Source: Vespa crabro
Lineage: Eukaryota > Arthropoda > Insecta > Hymenoptera > Vespidae
DNA length: 64,000 nucleotides
Direction: 5' to 3'
Assembly: GCF_910589235.1 (NCBI RefSeq)
Contig: NC_060956.1
Coordinates: 7,847,999-7,911,998 of the forward strand
Both the position numbers and the translations under genes were made by a program. This document shows positions 24,060 to 36,781 of the stretch, piece after piece. Below the pieces are notes generated by a model, which saw nothing but the letters and a program-made list of their open reading frames with translations, did not search any database and had not been told where the DNA came from. Every line of letters begins with the position of its first letter. Within the stretch, counting starts at the first letter, position 1.

Positions 24060-26160
24060 AATTTAAAATAAACCAGATATATTTATAATACCAGACCACT
24101 CCATATCATTCATATTCAAACGGATCCATACAACGATCACATCACGTATTAGATGAATTCTTAAAACATTTCATAAAAAATAATAATGATTCGGATAATT
24201 GATTAGACCTTGCGATGTTCTTATGTAATACTTGAACATGGAGGTACATTATATACACCACACGAATTAGTATTTGGATAGATAGCAAGAACTCCCAACA
24301 AAAGTAGAGCAAATGATCTTCAGAACTTTTATGCGCATTATTTAGGAGAGTTAAATGAACAATTAAATAAAACGCAATCTAAATTTTATTACGACAAGAA
24401 ACAACGAAACTTTAAAGCATAAAAAGAAATTCGATGATCAATATTTAGACCTATACGAAATAATTGCTTCACTAGGCAAAAATAAAATTAAGATACGCAC
24501 CAGTACAGGCACACGTATAATACACGCCAGCCATGAACGACATTACCAACAACGGTTCTAAAAAGTATAGCATGATCCATTAGTCCAGCTGATTCTCCAT
24601 GATGATGATTACCCCCATCATAATTGATAAAATTTGAATATAAGCCACACAACCCCAACTCCAAACATCAGTTCCTCGCAAACACTCAAGAAGTCAAGTC
24701 GAAAATCTTTGTTCGCCATATTATTGAATTTAGTAAGAGTAGCAGTATCCGCATTAGTCAAATACGACTGTACCACCACTTCATTAAACGTATCTACATT
24801 TTCGCTCCTGGACGTAGCCGATTGTAAGACACCATATCTTCTACCTATCAACAGCAATATATTCATTCAACTACTCTATAATCAACGAAGTATCAAAAAG
24901 TAAAGATACTACAATGCCGTATCGAAAGCGATCTAATCAAAGCTATCTTTCATTGCTGCATGCATTTACACATATCCATCATCTATAACGGACGCAGAGA
25001 GTATCTATACACACTAAATCATCAGTTGTGCCAGCAACTACATTCCACTGGAAGCTTTTCTTTGAGTCCCAATGTTTATTTAACAGGAATAGAAAAAAAT
25101 GATACGGACGCGAGAAGCCCCCCTGTTACAACATTCAGCGACACTGTTACAACCGATGGAACATGCAACCCCTTCGAAATACGAAACAACGTGATAGTCC
25201 AGACATAAATCAGAATCACACTATTATCATGCATTTGTAAAGATACAAACTAACCAGATCCAGCTCAAAACAGGAACAATATGCCCATTGAACAAAGAAT
25301 CCTATCTTGATTCAGGCGGGAGCGAAACTTATTGGTCAAATAAATACATACTTGTGGATAGAAAAATAAGACCAATCAATAAATGTTACAGGAAGTTATC
25401 CGCAATATATCAAAACCAATCATTCCTTCTTGTTATACCAAAAGACGCAACGAATGGTTTCTTAACATGTACAACCTTCATGGAACTTGATATAGAATAA
25501 CTCTAAGACTAGTAGAGTCATTACCTCCACCAACAATCTAACCAAATATTAACCAAATTCACCTGAAAGTACATCCCAAAGCATCAAAGAACTAGTGGAA
25601 TTTATTCAAGCAATGATCTGGACAAACTTCGCTTTCACATCATGGAACCCATAGAAAAATTGGCCATTATTGACACTTTCGCCAAAGGAGCCAGCGGGAA
25701 ACAAATTTCTCTAGGCAGAATATCACTATACAATGGACGAAGATTTGTTGAAAAAATAGTAACCACTACTGAACAATGTTATTAGTAGGTTATGGGGAGT
25801 ATTTATAACATTTGAATCAACAAGCGCCGGAATACTCGCCATCCTTATGATACTCCGTCCAATAAAATATATCATTGATACTATAATTCACAGCTACGTA
25901 TTCCACTTCATTTTGCGAGAAGACCAAAACGTGAAAAAACATCAACAATAATAATAGCAGAAAAGACAACAATATTCGAATACAAGGAAGAATCAAGCGA
26001 GCACACAACTAACAGCACAAGAACTTATAGCGATCTGAATAAAATGCTTAAAGATGAGTGTTATATATATTTCACATATTCAGGGACTTAAATATTACGT
26101 ACCCGTTATATAAGGGGTCATTTTTTTGCGTACAAGTATCATTGTAAATAATAAAGAATA
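24060..26160 (+). pseudogene. Decayed env-bearing Ty3/gypsy (errantivirus-like) element: integrase and envelope remnants
   Basis: 24085-24420 reads, with several stops and frame breaks, as the end of a gypsy-type integrase core, including the characteristic TPHELVFG motif. Gag, protease, reverse transcriptase and RNase H are absent, so the 5' part is lost. About 24600-25940 follows, where envelope genes lie in errantiviruses. It consists of broken open pieces in shifting frames, with Thr/Ser/Pro-rich and Cys-containing stretches and, near 25790-25910, a hydrophobic transmembrane-like segment followed by basic and aromatic residues. The envelope assignment rests on position and general make-up, not on a recognised domain. 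Many stops and frameshifts make the element inactive. AATAAA near 26152 may be its old polyadenylation signal. Confidence 0.65.
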
Positions 26161-26434
26161 TATATATATAGAATGTAAAATATACTTAATAGATCATGCA
26201 CATATAAATTTTATCATAAGAACACCGGGTATATGGAGAATAACACGGTTTCTTTCGACTAATTGCCACTAAGCACTAATAATACATGTGCCATCCGATC
26301 ACATGATAGTTCACGATGAGAAATCAAATACTTGTGAGATTTCAGCACCGCCAAGACATAAACCCCTGTGCCACATGGCTTAGTAGTTTTCTCCAAATTC
26401 TAAAAAAATTTTAACCTAATTAAGCTAAATCACG

Positions 26435-26604
26435 GTTAAAGTATTATACTTAAAATTACGTTCAGTTCTTAGTTCATTCGGAGTAGTCTTAAATCCAGAA
26501 CCACCACGTTCTCTTAAATCTATTTCTTCCAATCCTAAATCCAACTTTGCGTATTTCTTAAGTACCTCTCTGTAAAACTTATCTGTACAAAATCACATTT
26601 TATA
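26435..26604 (+). repeat. Diverged direct repeat, right copy (probable LTR remnant)
   Basis: Partner of 23409-23548, about 3 kb apart in the same orientation. This copy keeps the segment around TAAGTACCTCTCTG that the left copy lacks. The outer LTR ends could not be placed. Confidence 0.6.
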
Positions 26605-27140
26605 ATATATATGTATATATATTTACAATTATATACAATTTCCATCAATCTCTCAATCTTCTATCTCCATCATCGTTACAAGTGCGAGTAGACCGTATGG
26701 ATGATATTTCTTACTTTCCTTTATAAATCGCTACAAGTATGAACAAGCCGCAAGGGCAATATCTCCGAAATTTCCAACCCTTACCGACTTACTCCATTTT
26801 CCTGTTTCAAAAGGTATATACTACCAGCCACTCTCCCATCAACTGATCCACGTTATTTGGAATGATCTCTATTATTTGGAATGATCTCTGTTATTTGGAA
26901 ATCATGGAAGAATTTACTTCATTTGTATTGTGATGCGCCTACCTACTCCCAAGCGGTTGAAAAAACCGGAAATAATTCAATTGGACTAAAGTAACACTTT
27001 GGTATATTCTACACGATCAACATTCTGCAGTCCCGTGCCATAACTGCAAATAGCAGGAAAAAACCGAAATAGCTACAAATCCCGTAAGCTAAGAGTTCTT
27101 CGTGAAATTTTGAAGGCCGTACCGTCTGAGTCGTAACAAT
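26605..27140. other. GC-richer segment right of the retroelement repeat
   Basis: Distinctly less AT-rich than its neighbours, with a TATA-like GGTATATACTACC (about 26811) and a 19-bp tandem repeat at 26853-26900. It may be the rest of the LTR or a second old element. No coding frame recognised. Confidence 0.35.
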
Positions 27141-27490
27141 ACATAAATAATCTTAAGAATAATAATTCATTATTCTTTCTCATTTTTCTAATTTTTCATT
27201 ATTAATTTAATTTATATCCGAACAGAAAAATAGAAGAAATAACAAAAATCACATAAAAGTTGGACGATTAAGATGAGTGTTTCTGTGTTGTCAGGATTGG
27301 TGTCATTAATAATGGTAATGATAATAACGATGAAGAGTTAAAAAGTATCCTACGTAGTCAAAGTTCTTTTCTTTTTCACATAAATTCAGTAGCTATGACT
27401 TTTTGTCGAGTATTTCTTATGATTCTACGCATCTTATCAATGGAGCACAGTTCTATTTTCGTTATTGCCTTTATTATTATTTATTTTTCT

Positions 27491-27527
<37 letters not shown>

Positions 27528-29706
27528 TTCTAAATTGCTTTCTATTTTTTTACATTTTTAACGATAGAACAAGACGTATGCTTTATTTTCAGAAAGAATC
27601 TTTATTTCTTCAAAAGTATCGTATTCATTGATTTTCCTGTTTTGAATAAAGAAAAAAGCAAAAAAGAAAAATAATCTTCAAATCGTGTAAGAGAGATTTC
27701 CCTCTTTCTTAATTCTCTTTATTTTTTTATTTCTGGTGAGATGAACAGATCGTTTATTCATAAATCTTATCATAATTATTATTTAATTAAATAATTACAT
27801 TTACGCTATATCATCAATTGATCTCTTTTGAAATCTGTCATGTACATTAATTATTCCATTATTATTCCTATTAATACACTAATTTATCTATTCATTACTC
27901 AGATCGGTAAATAATCCGTTTAAAATATTATTATTAATTAAATATTATAATTAACAGTTTGTTTACTTCGCAATTAAAAATATGGTGTTTAATTTTAAAT
28001 ATTAGAAGAAAACAAAAAATGAAGAGATATTAACGAATGTTTAAAAATTTCTCTCTTTTTTTCTTGCATTAATATAACTAACATATTTCGATAAGAAACA
28101 CTTATGAAAGACATACAAATGAAAGTATCTCGAAGTAGAATCAATATCAGTCGGTTCTTTAATAACTTAGGATAGAATGCTTGTCGAGCAACAACTATGA
28201 AAACTTAAAATAAATGTAATTTTATATTCAACATTTCTTTAATAATTTTTACAATTTCTTATCATAAAAATAATACTAATTATTTTGTTTCTATGTTTCT
28301 GTTTCAGAATTTCATTATAATCATATGCGAATAAGGAATCGAGTATTATACCGCTAAAATAAAAACCAAAAAAACATGAAGTAGAAGTTTGTTCGTTCGC
28401 ATTTCGCAATTTAAATAACAAGTGTATTTGCATTGACTGCATACAATGCAATCGTTAAAGTCACTGCTCATTCGTAAAGCTTCTTTCTTTTTTAAAAATC
28501 GCACAAACTGTATTTATAAAAGACAGTAAAGTTTCGGAAAGTAAATTTAATGACCGTCCCTTAATAAGTACCTACCACGTATTAAAATCAATGCATCATT
28601 AAAGAGGATCTCAACTAACTTTGATATCGATCTACCTTATTTTCAACCATATACTCTTAATTTCAATCGAAATTGCGGACGAATATTTTGGCCATTGCAA
28701 AACTTCTTCAGTAGTAAATGAATTTTTAAATTCCTCCGATCACTCAATTATGTTGGGGAGGAATGCTTCGAATTGGCACAAGTGATCGGTTGTAATTAAT
28801 TAGTAGAAAAGTATTGAGTGACCACAAGTAACTTTTTTTCGGAGATTTATTCGTAAATGTTTTTTTATTTTTTTATTTATTTATTAAATCAGAATAGAAT
28901 CTCCTTGTTTCATATGCATTTATAATTATTTAAACTTTGAATATTTCAATACATTTTTAAATATTTTTCATGGAGTGTGTATCCTTTGATATGTGATGTT
29001 CTCCCTTTATCATGTGTTGTGAAAAAAGAATATTTGTTCAGATTAGGATCGAGAATTTTTCACTTCCTTTTTCTATTTTAAAATTAAATTAAATTAAAAA
29101 TTTTATCTGTATATATATATATATATATAGTATAATGTTAATGTGAATGTAATAAGACTTAATGTTATTATGTATAACTTCGATCTTTTTTATTTAAAGA
29201 ATAGAGTTGTTGGGAAGTTTTAATAATGTTACTGTGGAAAAATGTTCTGAGAATCTGTAAAATAAATTGATATAATAATACGCTCTTTAATGTAAATAGA
29301 CATTTGATTTTAATAAAAAAATAGTAATAATATTTCCTTTGTTGATTATATTTACATATCCTCTTGAACATTTTTTTTAATGTTATTATTTACATTATGC
29401 ATTTACTAATGCATCTATTCATAATATTTATATTTTTCAAATTGTTTATATAAATTTTACTACCATATGTAACATGTTTATAATAAATATATTAGTATGA
29501 AACATAATAATATAAAATAAAATAGATTAATCTGTTGACGAATATAAATATAATTCTATACCTTTGAAATAAGTCTAAGCTTTATTTACTAGAAGACTGT
29601 AATCAATTTTTAATATTATTATTAATTAACTCAATTCCACAAATTGAAATATATTGATTTTTATATTTTTGGAACTCATCATCGTTTTCTATATATACTT
29701 AAGGCT
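27141..29706. other. AT-rich intergenic DNA
   Basis: No gene, RNA or element recognised. It contains a (CT)n run at about 27496-27525 and a short (TA)n near 29110. Confidence 0.6.
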
Positions 29707-29920
29707 GTTCATCAACCCTAGTTTTATAATAGTTTACGCCATCAATGAGAACAGGCGGAGAACGTTATTCTTGATCAATTTTGATGAGCAAGGTCTCATT
29801 TTAAAGACGAAAGTTTAATCTAGGACCTTACTTTTATGGATTTTTCAAAAAGCTTTATATTTTTTTGAAAAAAATCACTTTAAAAAATGGTATTTTTTCT
29901 AAAATAGTTTATGCACAAAT
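29707..29920. mobile_element. Truncated copy of a long-inverted-repeat mini-element
   Basis: Matches the left arm and centre of the element at 62991-63288 (shared GTTCAT, CATCAATGAGAACAGGCG-like block, CAAGGTCTCATTTTAAAGA, TTTAATCTA, TTTTTTTGAAAAAAATC and TTTATGYACAAAT). The right inverted arm is missing here. Confidence 0.6.
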
Positions 29921-30598
29921 TACCATCAAAAAAGACATATATATGAAAAAATTAAAAAGTATAAGTTCACAGTTTACTAAATTACTTCAACCCACGCGAA
30001 ACCATTTATTATGTACGTGTGAGAGGGGAATAACCAAACAAGCTTATATACCGATACGATAGACGTATGGTGGAAACAGTGTTTCCCCACTTGTATTTGT
30101 AGTTCATTTTTTGTCCATATATGTCGCTAAAGTCACACAAGCTTCGAGAGAAAGATGATATAATAGCTTACTTAATATATATTTGTATGAACAATGTGAC
30201 TATATTTCTATAATATTTTACTGTTGTTACAGTCACGTGTTTTAATTCGATTAGACTATAGTTTATATTTAAATGGTAATATTAATGTAAGACTAAAATT
30301 ATAATAACAAGAATTCTTAGGTAACGATTGAATCTTTATATAAATAATATTGATATTATTATTGATATTATTGATAATATTGATATTGATTCTTCATAAA
30401 TTTCAGAGTATCATCGGTGAAACGTGATATATAACCTCACATTTTTATTATTTATATATAAATATGTTGTTATAGGTAGATATTTAATTTATATATGATA
30501 TTATATATGAAATATATAAAATAAATAAATATAGTTATTTAAATAACTATATAACTATATTTTATATTACAAAGTATATTTTGATATAAATTATAAAA

Positions 30599-32872
30599 AT
30601 GGCAAAAGGTCATAAACATTTAAAACATCTAAAATCTGAGAAGGCCAAAGTAAAATTAAAAGCAAAGAAAAGTAAACTATTACCAAAAGGATTAAATGTA
30701 ACAGATACATCGATTAAAGTTAAAAAAATCATGATACGTGAACAGTTTAGACAATATAATGAAACTGAAATTCTTAGTAAACGAAAACTTAATATTAAGG
30801 TATGAATATAATAATTTTGATTTATATAGTATTTATCCTAAAATTTTTCTTTAGTATTACTTCATTTTAATATTATCTTAATATTTTTGTCGATTTATAG
30901 GATTTATTAGCTCGACTTCAACATCATAATTCTACAGTTCGTCAAGAAGCAGTTAAAGAACTCAAGGACATTTTATTACAACATCCTTTACAAACTTTTA
31001 GTTCTCAATTGAATCCATTGCTACAAGGAATTTCTGCTTTATCTTTGGATAAAGAAAAGGATATAAGAAGAGATTCTTTAAAAGTATTAAATTGTATTTT
31101 GAATCCTATTTCTAATGAACAATTGGCTCCTTTCTGTGATATTTTAATTACATATTTAAGATGTGCAATGACACATATAGATCCAAATATTAAAGAAGAT
31201 TCTTTATTATTTTTGGATATATTGATACAAAATTGTAATAGTGTAATAGCAAAACACAGTCATAAAATATTGCCAAACTTCTTGGACATGATTTCTAAAA
31301 TGCATACTGAAGCAAAACCAGGAAGACAATTAACAACAACATTAGATTCTAAAAATACTAGTGTAAAATGGAGAATTAAAGTTTTAGAACGCCTTGGAAA
31401 CATGTTAGGATCTATTATAAATTATAAAAAAATTGAAAAAACACAACATTACACATCTGCTGTAAAAGTGATATGCATAGATAAAGAAACTAAATATGTT
31501 CCATTCTACAGACAAGTTGATATTCAAGATTATAAAATAAATTTTGAAAGTATTGTTAACTTAAAAGATGATACTAATGAGAAAAATTTAGATGCAGCTG
31601 AACTCATTAAATATATAAGTGTATTAATGCCTTTAATATTTGATAGTTGGATTGAAGTATGTCCAGAAGAAAGAATTAGTAAAATTTCTGAGACTGCTAT
31701 TTCTAGTGAAGCATCTATTTTATTAAAACATATTGTAATAATTATACAATTAATAACTGAATATATTGATATATTAGATTATAATGATCATATAAATACC
31801 AAAGTGTGGTTTACAAATTCTTTTCAAAGTGTTTACATTAAGAACTTGTTTTCTAAATTTCCGTATACTAAAACGAAAACGGTTGAGAAATGTAGAAAAA
31901 GGCAAGAAGATTTTTCTGATCTAGAAATGACTGAGAAATGTTTGGAGCAAAATTTGGGCATTTGTCAAATTTATACTTGGTTTACATCTATGAATATAAA
32001 TCATAATAACGCTAATAAGTTGGACAAGGCATACTGTCAATATGTTATGGATTACATAAACGGTATTAAAAATATATTTATCTGTATGCTATTTTTATAA
32101 TCTATCAGTTATTGTTACTTAAATTTGTTTCATTACAGAAATAATTAATGATTGGTCCGATATGGATAATTTTGCATTGCCACAATTGAATAAGTTTCTC
32201 AGAACCTTGTTTTTCAAGGCAAGTCAAGTATGGTATGTCAATCGTATAACAATAGAACCTATATTAAAAGCAACAATAAGTGCAAGTTTTCACCAATCAA
32301 AGAAAGAATTACAAGTACAATTATATGATATAATTAGTGATATTATGTTAGACCATACATTAACTGAATTACAAAGGTAAGAGTATTTTTTAAAACATTA
32401 TATCTTATGCTTATTTCTATACATTTTGTAATATTTAACATATTTATATGTAAATGTTTTTGTTAAGTCTATAGAAAAAGAAACAAATTCTAAAAATAAT
32501 TGTTCTATTATAGTGAACATATATTTAAGGATTTTGTATCAACTTTACCAACTCTTCTTCTACATTCTTCTATAAATGAAAATATAATACAAATGATCAA
32601 TCGAGCTGTACTTTATCATAAGGAATGGATGTGGAATGTACTTGTAGAAAAACAGGATGCAATAATTGGTAAATTATTTGAAATATTTCTGTGAAAGTTT
32701 TCTGCTAAAAGAAATATACGAATTTTTTATTAATAGCTATTAAATTATTTGTATTATTTGTATTACAGAAAATGCAAAAATAATTGAGATTATAGGATCA
32801 GAGGATGAGAAGCGTTCTCGTTTAATGATATGTAATTTATTTTATTTTATAAATGAACAAATTTTCTATTAA
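30599..32872 (+). CDS. TEX10: TEX10/IPI1-like ribosome-biogenesis protein, 5 coding exons, 619 aa
   Basis: Exons: 30599-30799, 30901-32062, 32139-32376, 32514-32668, 32769-32872 (1860 bases, continuous frame). The Lys-rich start (MAKGHKHLKHLKSEKAK) is followed by the conserved block RKLNIKDLLARLQHHNSTVR at the exon 1/2 junction. HEAT/ARM-like repeats come next, including AMTHIDPNIKEDSLLFLDIL, as in the IPI1 domain. TEX10, with PELP1 and WDR18 (the Rix1-type complex), acts in 60S pre-ribosome maturation with SENP3/MDN1; nuclear location is expected. The product is shorter than vertebrate TEX10 (over 900 aa), mainly at the C-terminus. AATAAA at 32871-32876 overlaps the stop codon, so the 3' UTR is minimal unless later signals are used. 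A decayed copy of the locus lies at 41823-44145. Confidence 0.9.
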
Positions 32873-32876
32873 TAAA
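32871..32876 (+). promoter_or_regulatory. Polyadenylation signal overlapping the TEX10 stop codon
   Basis: AATAAA begins on the second base of the TAA stop. The duplicate copy has lost it (AATAGA). Confidence 0.4.
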
Positions 32877-33721
32877 AAATTAAATTTTATTAATTATAAA
32901 TTATATTGGTCTTTCAAATGATTAATATTTATAAATATTATTATATAAATATAAATTTAATTTTTTTACTTATTTTCCTATCTAGTATAATACTTACGAT
33001 TCTTTATAAATTAACAATTCTTACAATGTAATTATTGTAATAAAGTCTAAATTTTAATTTGTGTACTTCTGCGAGTCCGTCAAATTAAGTTATCTTCGCG
33101 GCAGTTTATGAAGGATGCGAATGAAGAATGACACAAAAGATTCAAATACTTGGTTGATATAATAAAATTAACAGAAAATTGTTATTTCTAACTTTTTAAT
33201 AACTTAAGTTATACATTATATTTATTACAAAATACTCAAATACAAAATTATTATATAAATATAATGTAATACATATTACATTGTAAACAAAAAATATCCT
33301 TTTCAAAAGTATTTTATTTCTCATTTATATTCTAGAAAACAAAGTAAAAAATATTAAGAATGTTAATAATTAAAGTAATATTTAATATATCACTTTTTAA
33401 CAAATTATCCTATTATTATATAATTTTCTTTTTTTATTATCTAATCTAATATAAACATTGGATTATTTACTTATATTTAATATTAATTCTTATAATAAAT
33501 TATATTTTTTGTAATAAATTATTGTCGGCAGATAACATTAAAATAATATATGGATAATTGTTAGCATCATCAAAAATTATTAATAGGTTTTCTATTTACC
33601 GACAGAAGGTAAGTTCGTGTAAATATATATATCCCACCTATAAAAATTGCAAAAAAAAAACAGACATAATATACAAGTGTAAGCAATATTTATTTCATAC
33701 AAATGATGATATATACCTTTC
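32877..33721. other. AT-rich spacer between convergent genes
   Basis: Between TEX10 (plus) and the coiled-coil gene (minus). Only AT-rich DNA; the part up to about 33050 is also present in the duplicated TEX10 locus. Confidence 0.6.
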
Positions 33722-35153
33722 CTAAGAAATATTTCGGAAAAATTCATTCTCTTTTATCTTTTTGCGATCTTGCAAAACTATCTCAGTTTGTTTTAATTTA
33801 TTTCGTAATTCTTGTAATGTATCCTCTGCTGACCTAATAGCACTTAGTGAAGCAATATTTCTATTTCTATAATAAGATATAACGTATGAAAAATAAAAAA
33901 TTATTATATTGACAATATTTTCTATAATACATATTACATACTTTATATTATTAATTACATTAGATAAATTCATGAAATTAGAATTAGAATTTATCCAATC
34001 CATATTGTACTGCATTGTAAATTCATTCAATTCATCTTTCATATTTCTAACTTCCTTAGATAATGTTGTATACTTTTGGCAACAATCCTTGATATCTTTC
34101 GTTAGATTCTGAGTGGACTATATTAAGTAAATGATATAATTGAATAAACTATATTGGCAACATATAAGCACAATACTTTATATCAGTGATGAGTAACCTT
34201 CGTTCTATAAAGGGCGAAAATTGAAAATCTCCTATTCCATTCGGGCCACAACAAACGTAATATTAAGTACTTAATATTAAATACGTAATATTAAATCAAA
34301 ACATTTTTAATTTGTGGAATAATATTTGTTATTTTCAACATAGATTTACTTGACTCTATGTCTCGTTAATGAAGTTCGCAATATTTGGAGATATGTTTGA
34401 AACTGAGACTCAGATACAATTTTTTAGTGATTCATTATCAAGATGATATATTTTTTTTATTAAAATTTTTCATTTTACCTCATGTCTAATGTTTCTGCCG
34501 ACAGCAGGTAAGTTGGATAACACGCGGGCTATCAGTTGCTCATCACTGCTTTATATAATGTATAATCTATTTATAGAGTATTTTACAGTATTACGTATAT
34601 TGAATTGCTTAAAATAAAACTTACGTATTCCAATTGTCCAAAGGAAAAGTTTTTATCATATAATGCAATTATACATGTAATATCGTCCCTGAAAAGAAAA
34701 TTAATATCTTTATATTTGATATATAATTATACAAATTTTAGAAAATATATACCAATCCTTTTGTTCTTTCTGCGTTCTTAATAGTTCTATATTTTTTAAT
34801 TTTTGTTTGTAAATTTGATCAGTTTTAATATATTGTAAGATAGATTGTTTCAAAAATTTTATTTTTTTTTGCAAATCATTATAGATTGCATTTTTTGACC
34901 AATTATTAACAGATAGTTTAGTATCTTGAGATCTCCAAGAATATAATTGTTCTCGAGATTTCTTGTCAATAATATTTTCATCGAAAAACTGGAAAGATAT
35001 ATGTTAAGATATATGTATAATGTTTTTAAATTTTTTGTCTTAATGTAAATTAAATTTAACCTCTTTGATCAATGAATCAATTCGTATTTTTATTGAAAAT
35101 TCATTTGACACACCAACATCGTTTATAGATATTTCCATATTCTTTTCACTCAT
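33722..35153 (-). CDS. Unrecognised coiled-coil protein, 5 coding exons, 237 aa
   Basis: Exons: 35153-35061, 34988-34753, 34688-34625, 34117-33942, 33866-33722 (714 bases, continuous frame, all GT-AG). After MSEKNMEISINDVGV the protein is almost wholly Lys/Glu/Asn/Gln-rich helix with heptad-like stretches: about 50-105 (DLQKKIKFLKQSIL, KQKLKNIELLRTQKEQ), about 130-185, and 195-225 (AEDTLQELRNKLKQTEIVL). No signal peptide, membrane segment or enzyme motif. Size and layout recall small kinetochore or augmin-type coiled-coil subunits (Spc25, HAUS proteins), but I cannot assign it; fast-evolving subunits of this kind often defy recognition. The 507-base intron between exons 3 and 4 carries a 365-bp hAT-like insertion. 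Confidence 0.75.
34184..34548. mobile_element. 365-bp non-autonomous hAT-type element
   Basis: Ends CAGTGATGAGTAAC and, inverted, CAGTGATGAGCAAC are flanked by an exact 8-bp duplication CTTTATAT (34176-34183 and 34549-34556). Both the ends and the 8-bp target are typical of hAT transposons, as are the sub-terminal GGGCCACAA and CGCGGGCT patches. There is no coding capacity. It is inserted in an intron of the coiled-coil gene. Confidence 0.85.
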
Positions 35154-35660
35154 TGTTATGTTTAAATTTTTGATTTTTATAAAGATATTATTGAACTATT
35201 ATTTTGAAAAAAAAAAACGTAAATTGTAATTACAAAATCTCGTACGTATTTTAGCTGCATTCAACACAGCAGGGAGCAGATTAATAGAACCGTTCAAAAA
35301 TTTAGAATTATTAACGAAAGTTATTAGAATAATGTATTAATAGACAGATAAGTTCTTTACTATTTATATAAATGCTACTAATTTTAATTATTGCAACGTA
35401 TATGCATTATATATAGATGATAAAAAAAAGTATTGTCTATAAACCTTAGTATATGGAAGATAGAAAAATTGAACAAACTAGTAAATTTTAAATATAGTTT
35501 CCTTACATATATTTAAATATATTAATTTCTTTTAAATATATTTATATACTTCTCATCTGCTACGAAAAACGTTTTAGTTTAATAATTTTTCTATGAAGTT
35601 TTTATCTCTTTACATTAATATCATAATTCGTTCATTTATTCTAATAATTTTGGGATACAC

Positions 35661-35768
35661 CCAGATGGCACACAATATTCTATGAATATTCTTATGTATT
35701 ACAAATGTTCTTAATATTGTAAAAGAATGTTCATTGAACATTCATAAAAGTCATGTGTACTATCTAGA
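35661..35768. repeat. 108-bp inverted-repeat element (MITE-like)
   Basis: Left end CCAGATGGCACACA matches the inverted right end TCTAGATAGTACACA with a few mismatches. The inside is built of GAATATTC/GAATGTTC-like units, including a near-perfect palindrome GAATGTTCATTGAACATTC. No clear target duplication. Confidence 0.4.
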
Positions 35769-35996
35769 CATTTGCATATATTTATTACTGATTAATATTT
35801 ATATTATTATGATAAAAGTAATAATAATGATAAATACAAATGAAACAATAGCAAAGTGGTCATAAACCCTACTTCTAAAAATAATCTGTCGAAAGAAAAA
35901 ATATTTCATATGACAGATAAATATTGCATATATTTTGATAAGCAAGATACCAAAAAAAGATCACTTTATTATTAATATGATACAAATAAATACTAT

Positions 35997-36058
35997 ATAT
36001 ATATATATAGTATTATATATATATACTATATATATACTATATATATATATATATATAT
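35997..36058. repeat. (TA)n microsatellite with ACTATA interruptions
   Basis: TA runs broken by short TAGTATTATA and ACTATA units. Confidence 0.85.
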
Positions 36059-36719
36059 CTAATCAGTTTGTTTTTAGTACAAAAACTCTTTCAATATTGT
36101 AAGAAAAGTTGAAGTTGTAAAATGGTTAATGGAAAATTTTTTAAAATCTTTTTATATTGAAATATAATTTATGTATTTTTATTGATAATGCAGTATTAGT
36201 ATATCAATAATATCGTTATTTATTTTTTCAAAGTATTTTAAAAATATTGTGTCAGAAGATCTATAAATTTGCCTATAATTTTAATAAAATAAGAATATTG
36301 TATTATGGAAAAACTGTATATTTATATGAGAAATTAGAGTGAATTCCTATGATATTTTATAATATAACTACATATATTTTATTCTCATCTTGTACTTTAT
36401 AATCTTGTATCGTCTTTTTTCTTTTTTTTAAGGAATATTAATAAATATAAGAGAATATATATTGCAAGCTATCAATATTTTGAAACATAGATCACATTCT
36501 ATAATTTCGAAATCCACCATTTACTTGTCTTGAATTCAGATAATTCTATCAAATCATTTTCCTTCATCATAATTATTTTTGTTATGTCAAGAGTGGATGG
36601 GCTATATCAAAATATAGTATTTATGGAATGTTAGCTTTTATGCGATGTATATGAAGCATCCTGAAAAAAGTTTATTAAAGAAAATTGCTGAAATGGACTT
36701 CAATTTTAATAACTAGTTT

Positions 36720-36723
<4 letters not shown>

Positions 36724-36779
<56 letters not shown>
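36724..36779 (+). repeat. Poly(A) tract, 56 bases
   Basis: Uninterrupted A run preceded by about 130 bases of mixed sequence. It could be the tail of a retroposed sequence, but no source gene was recognised and no flanking duplication is evident. Confidence 0.9.

Positions 36780-36781
<2 letters not shown>

Noticed and set aside
24618..24866. Open frame on the minus strand inside the retroelement
   Set aside because: It runs against the direction of the integrase and envelope remnants and has no recognisable content.
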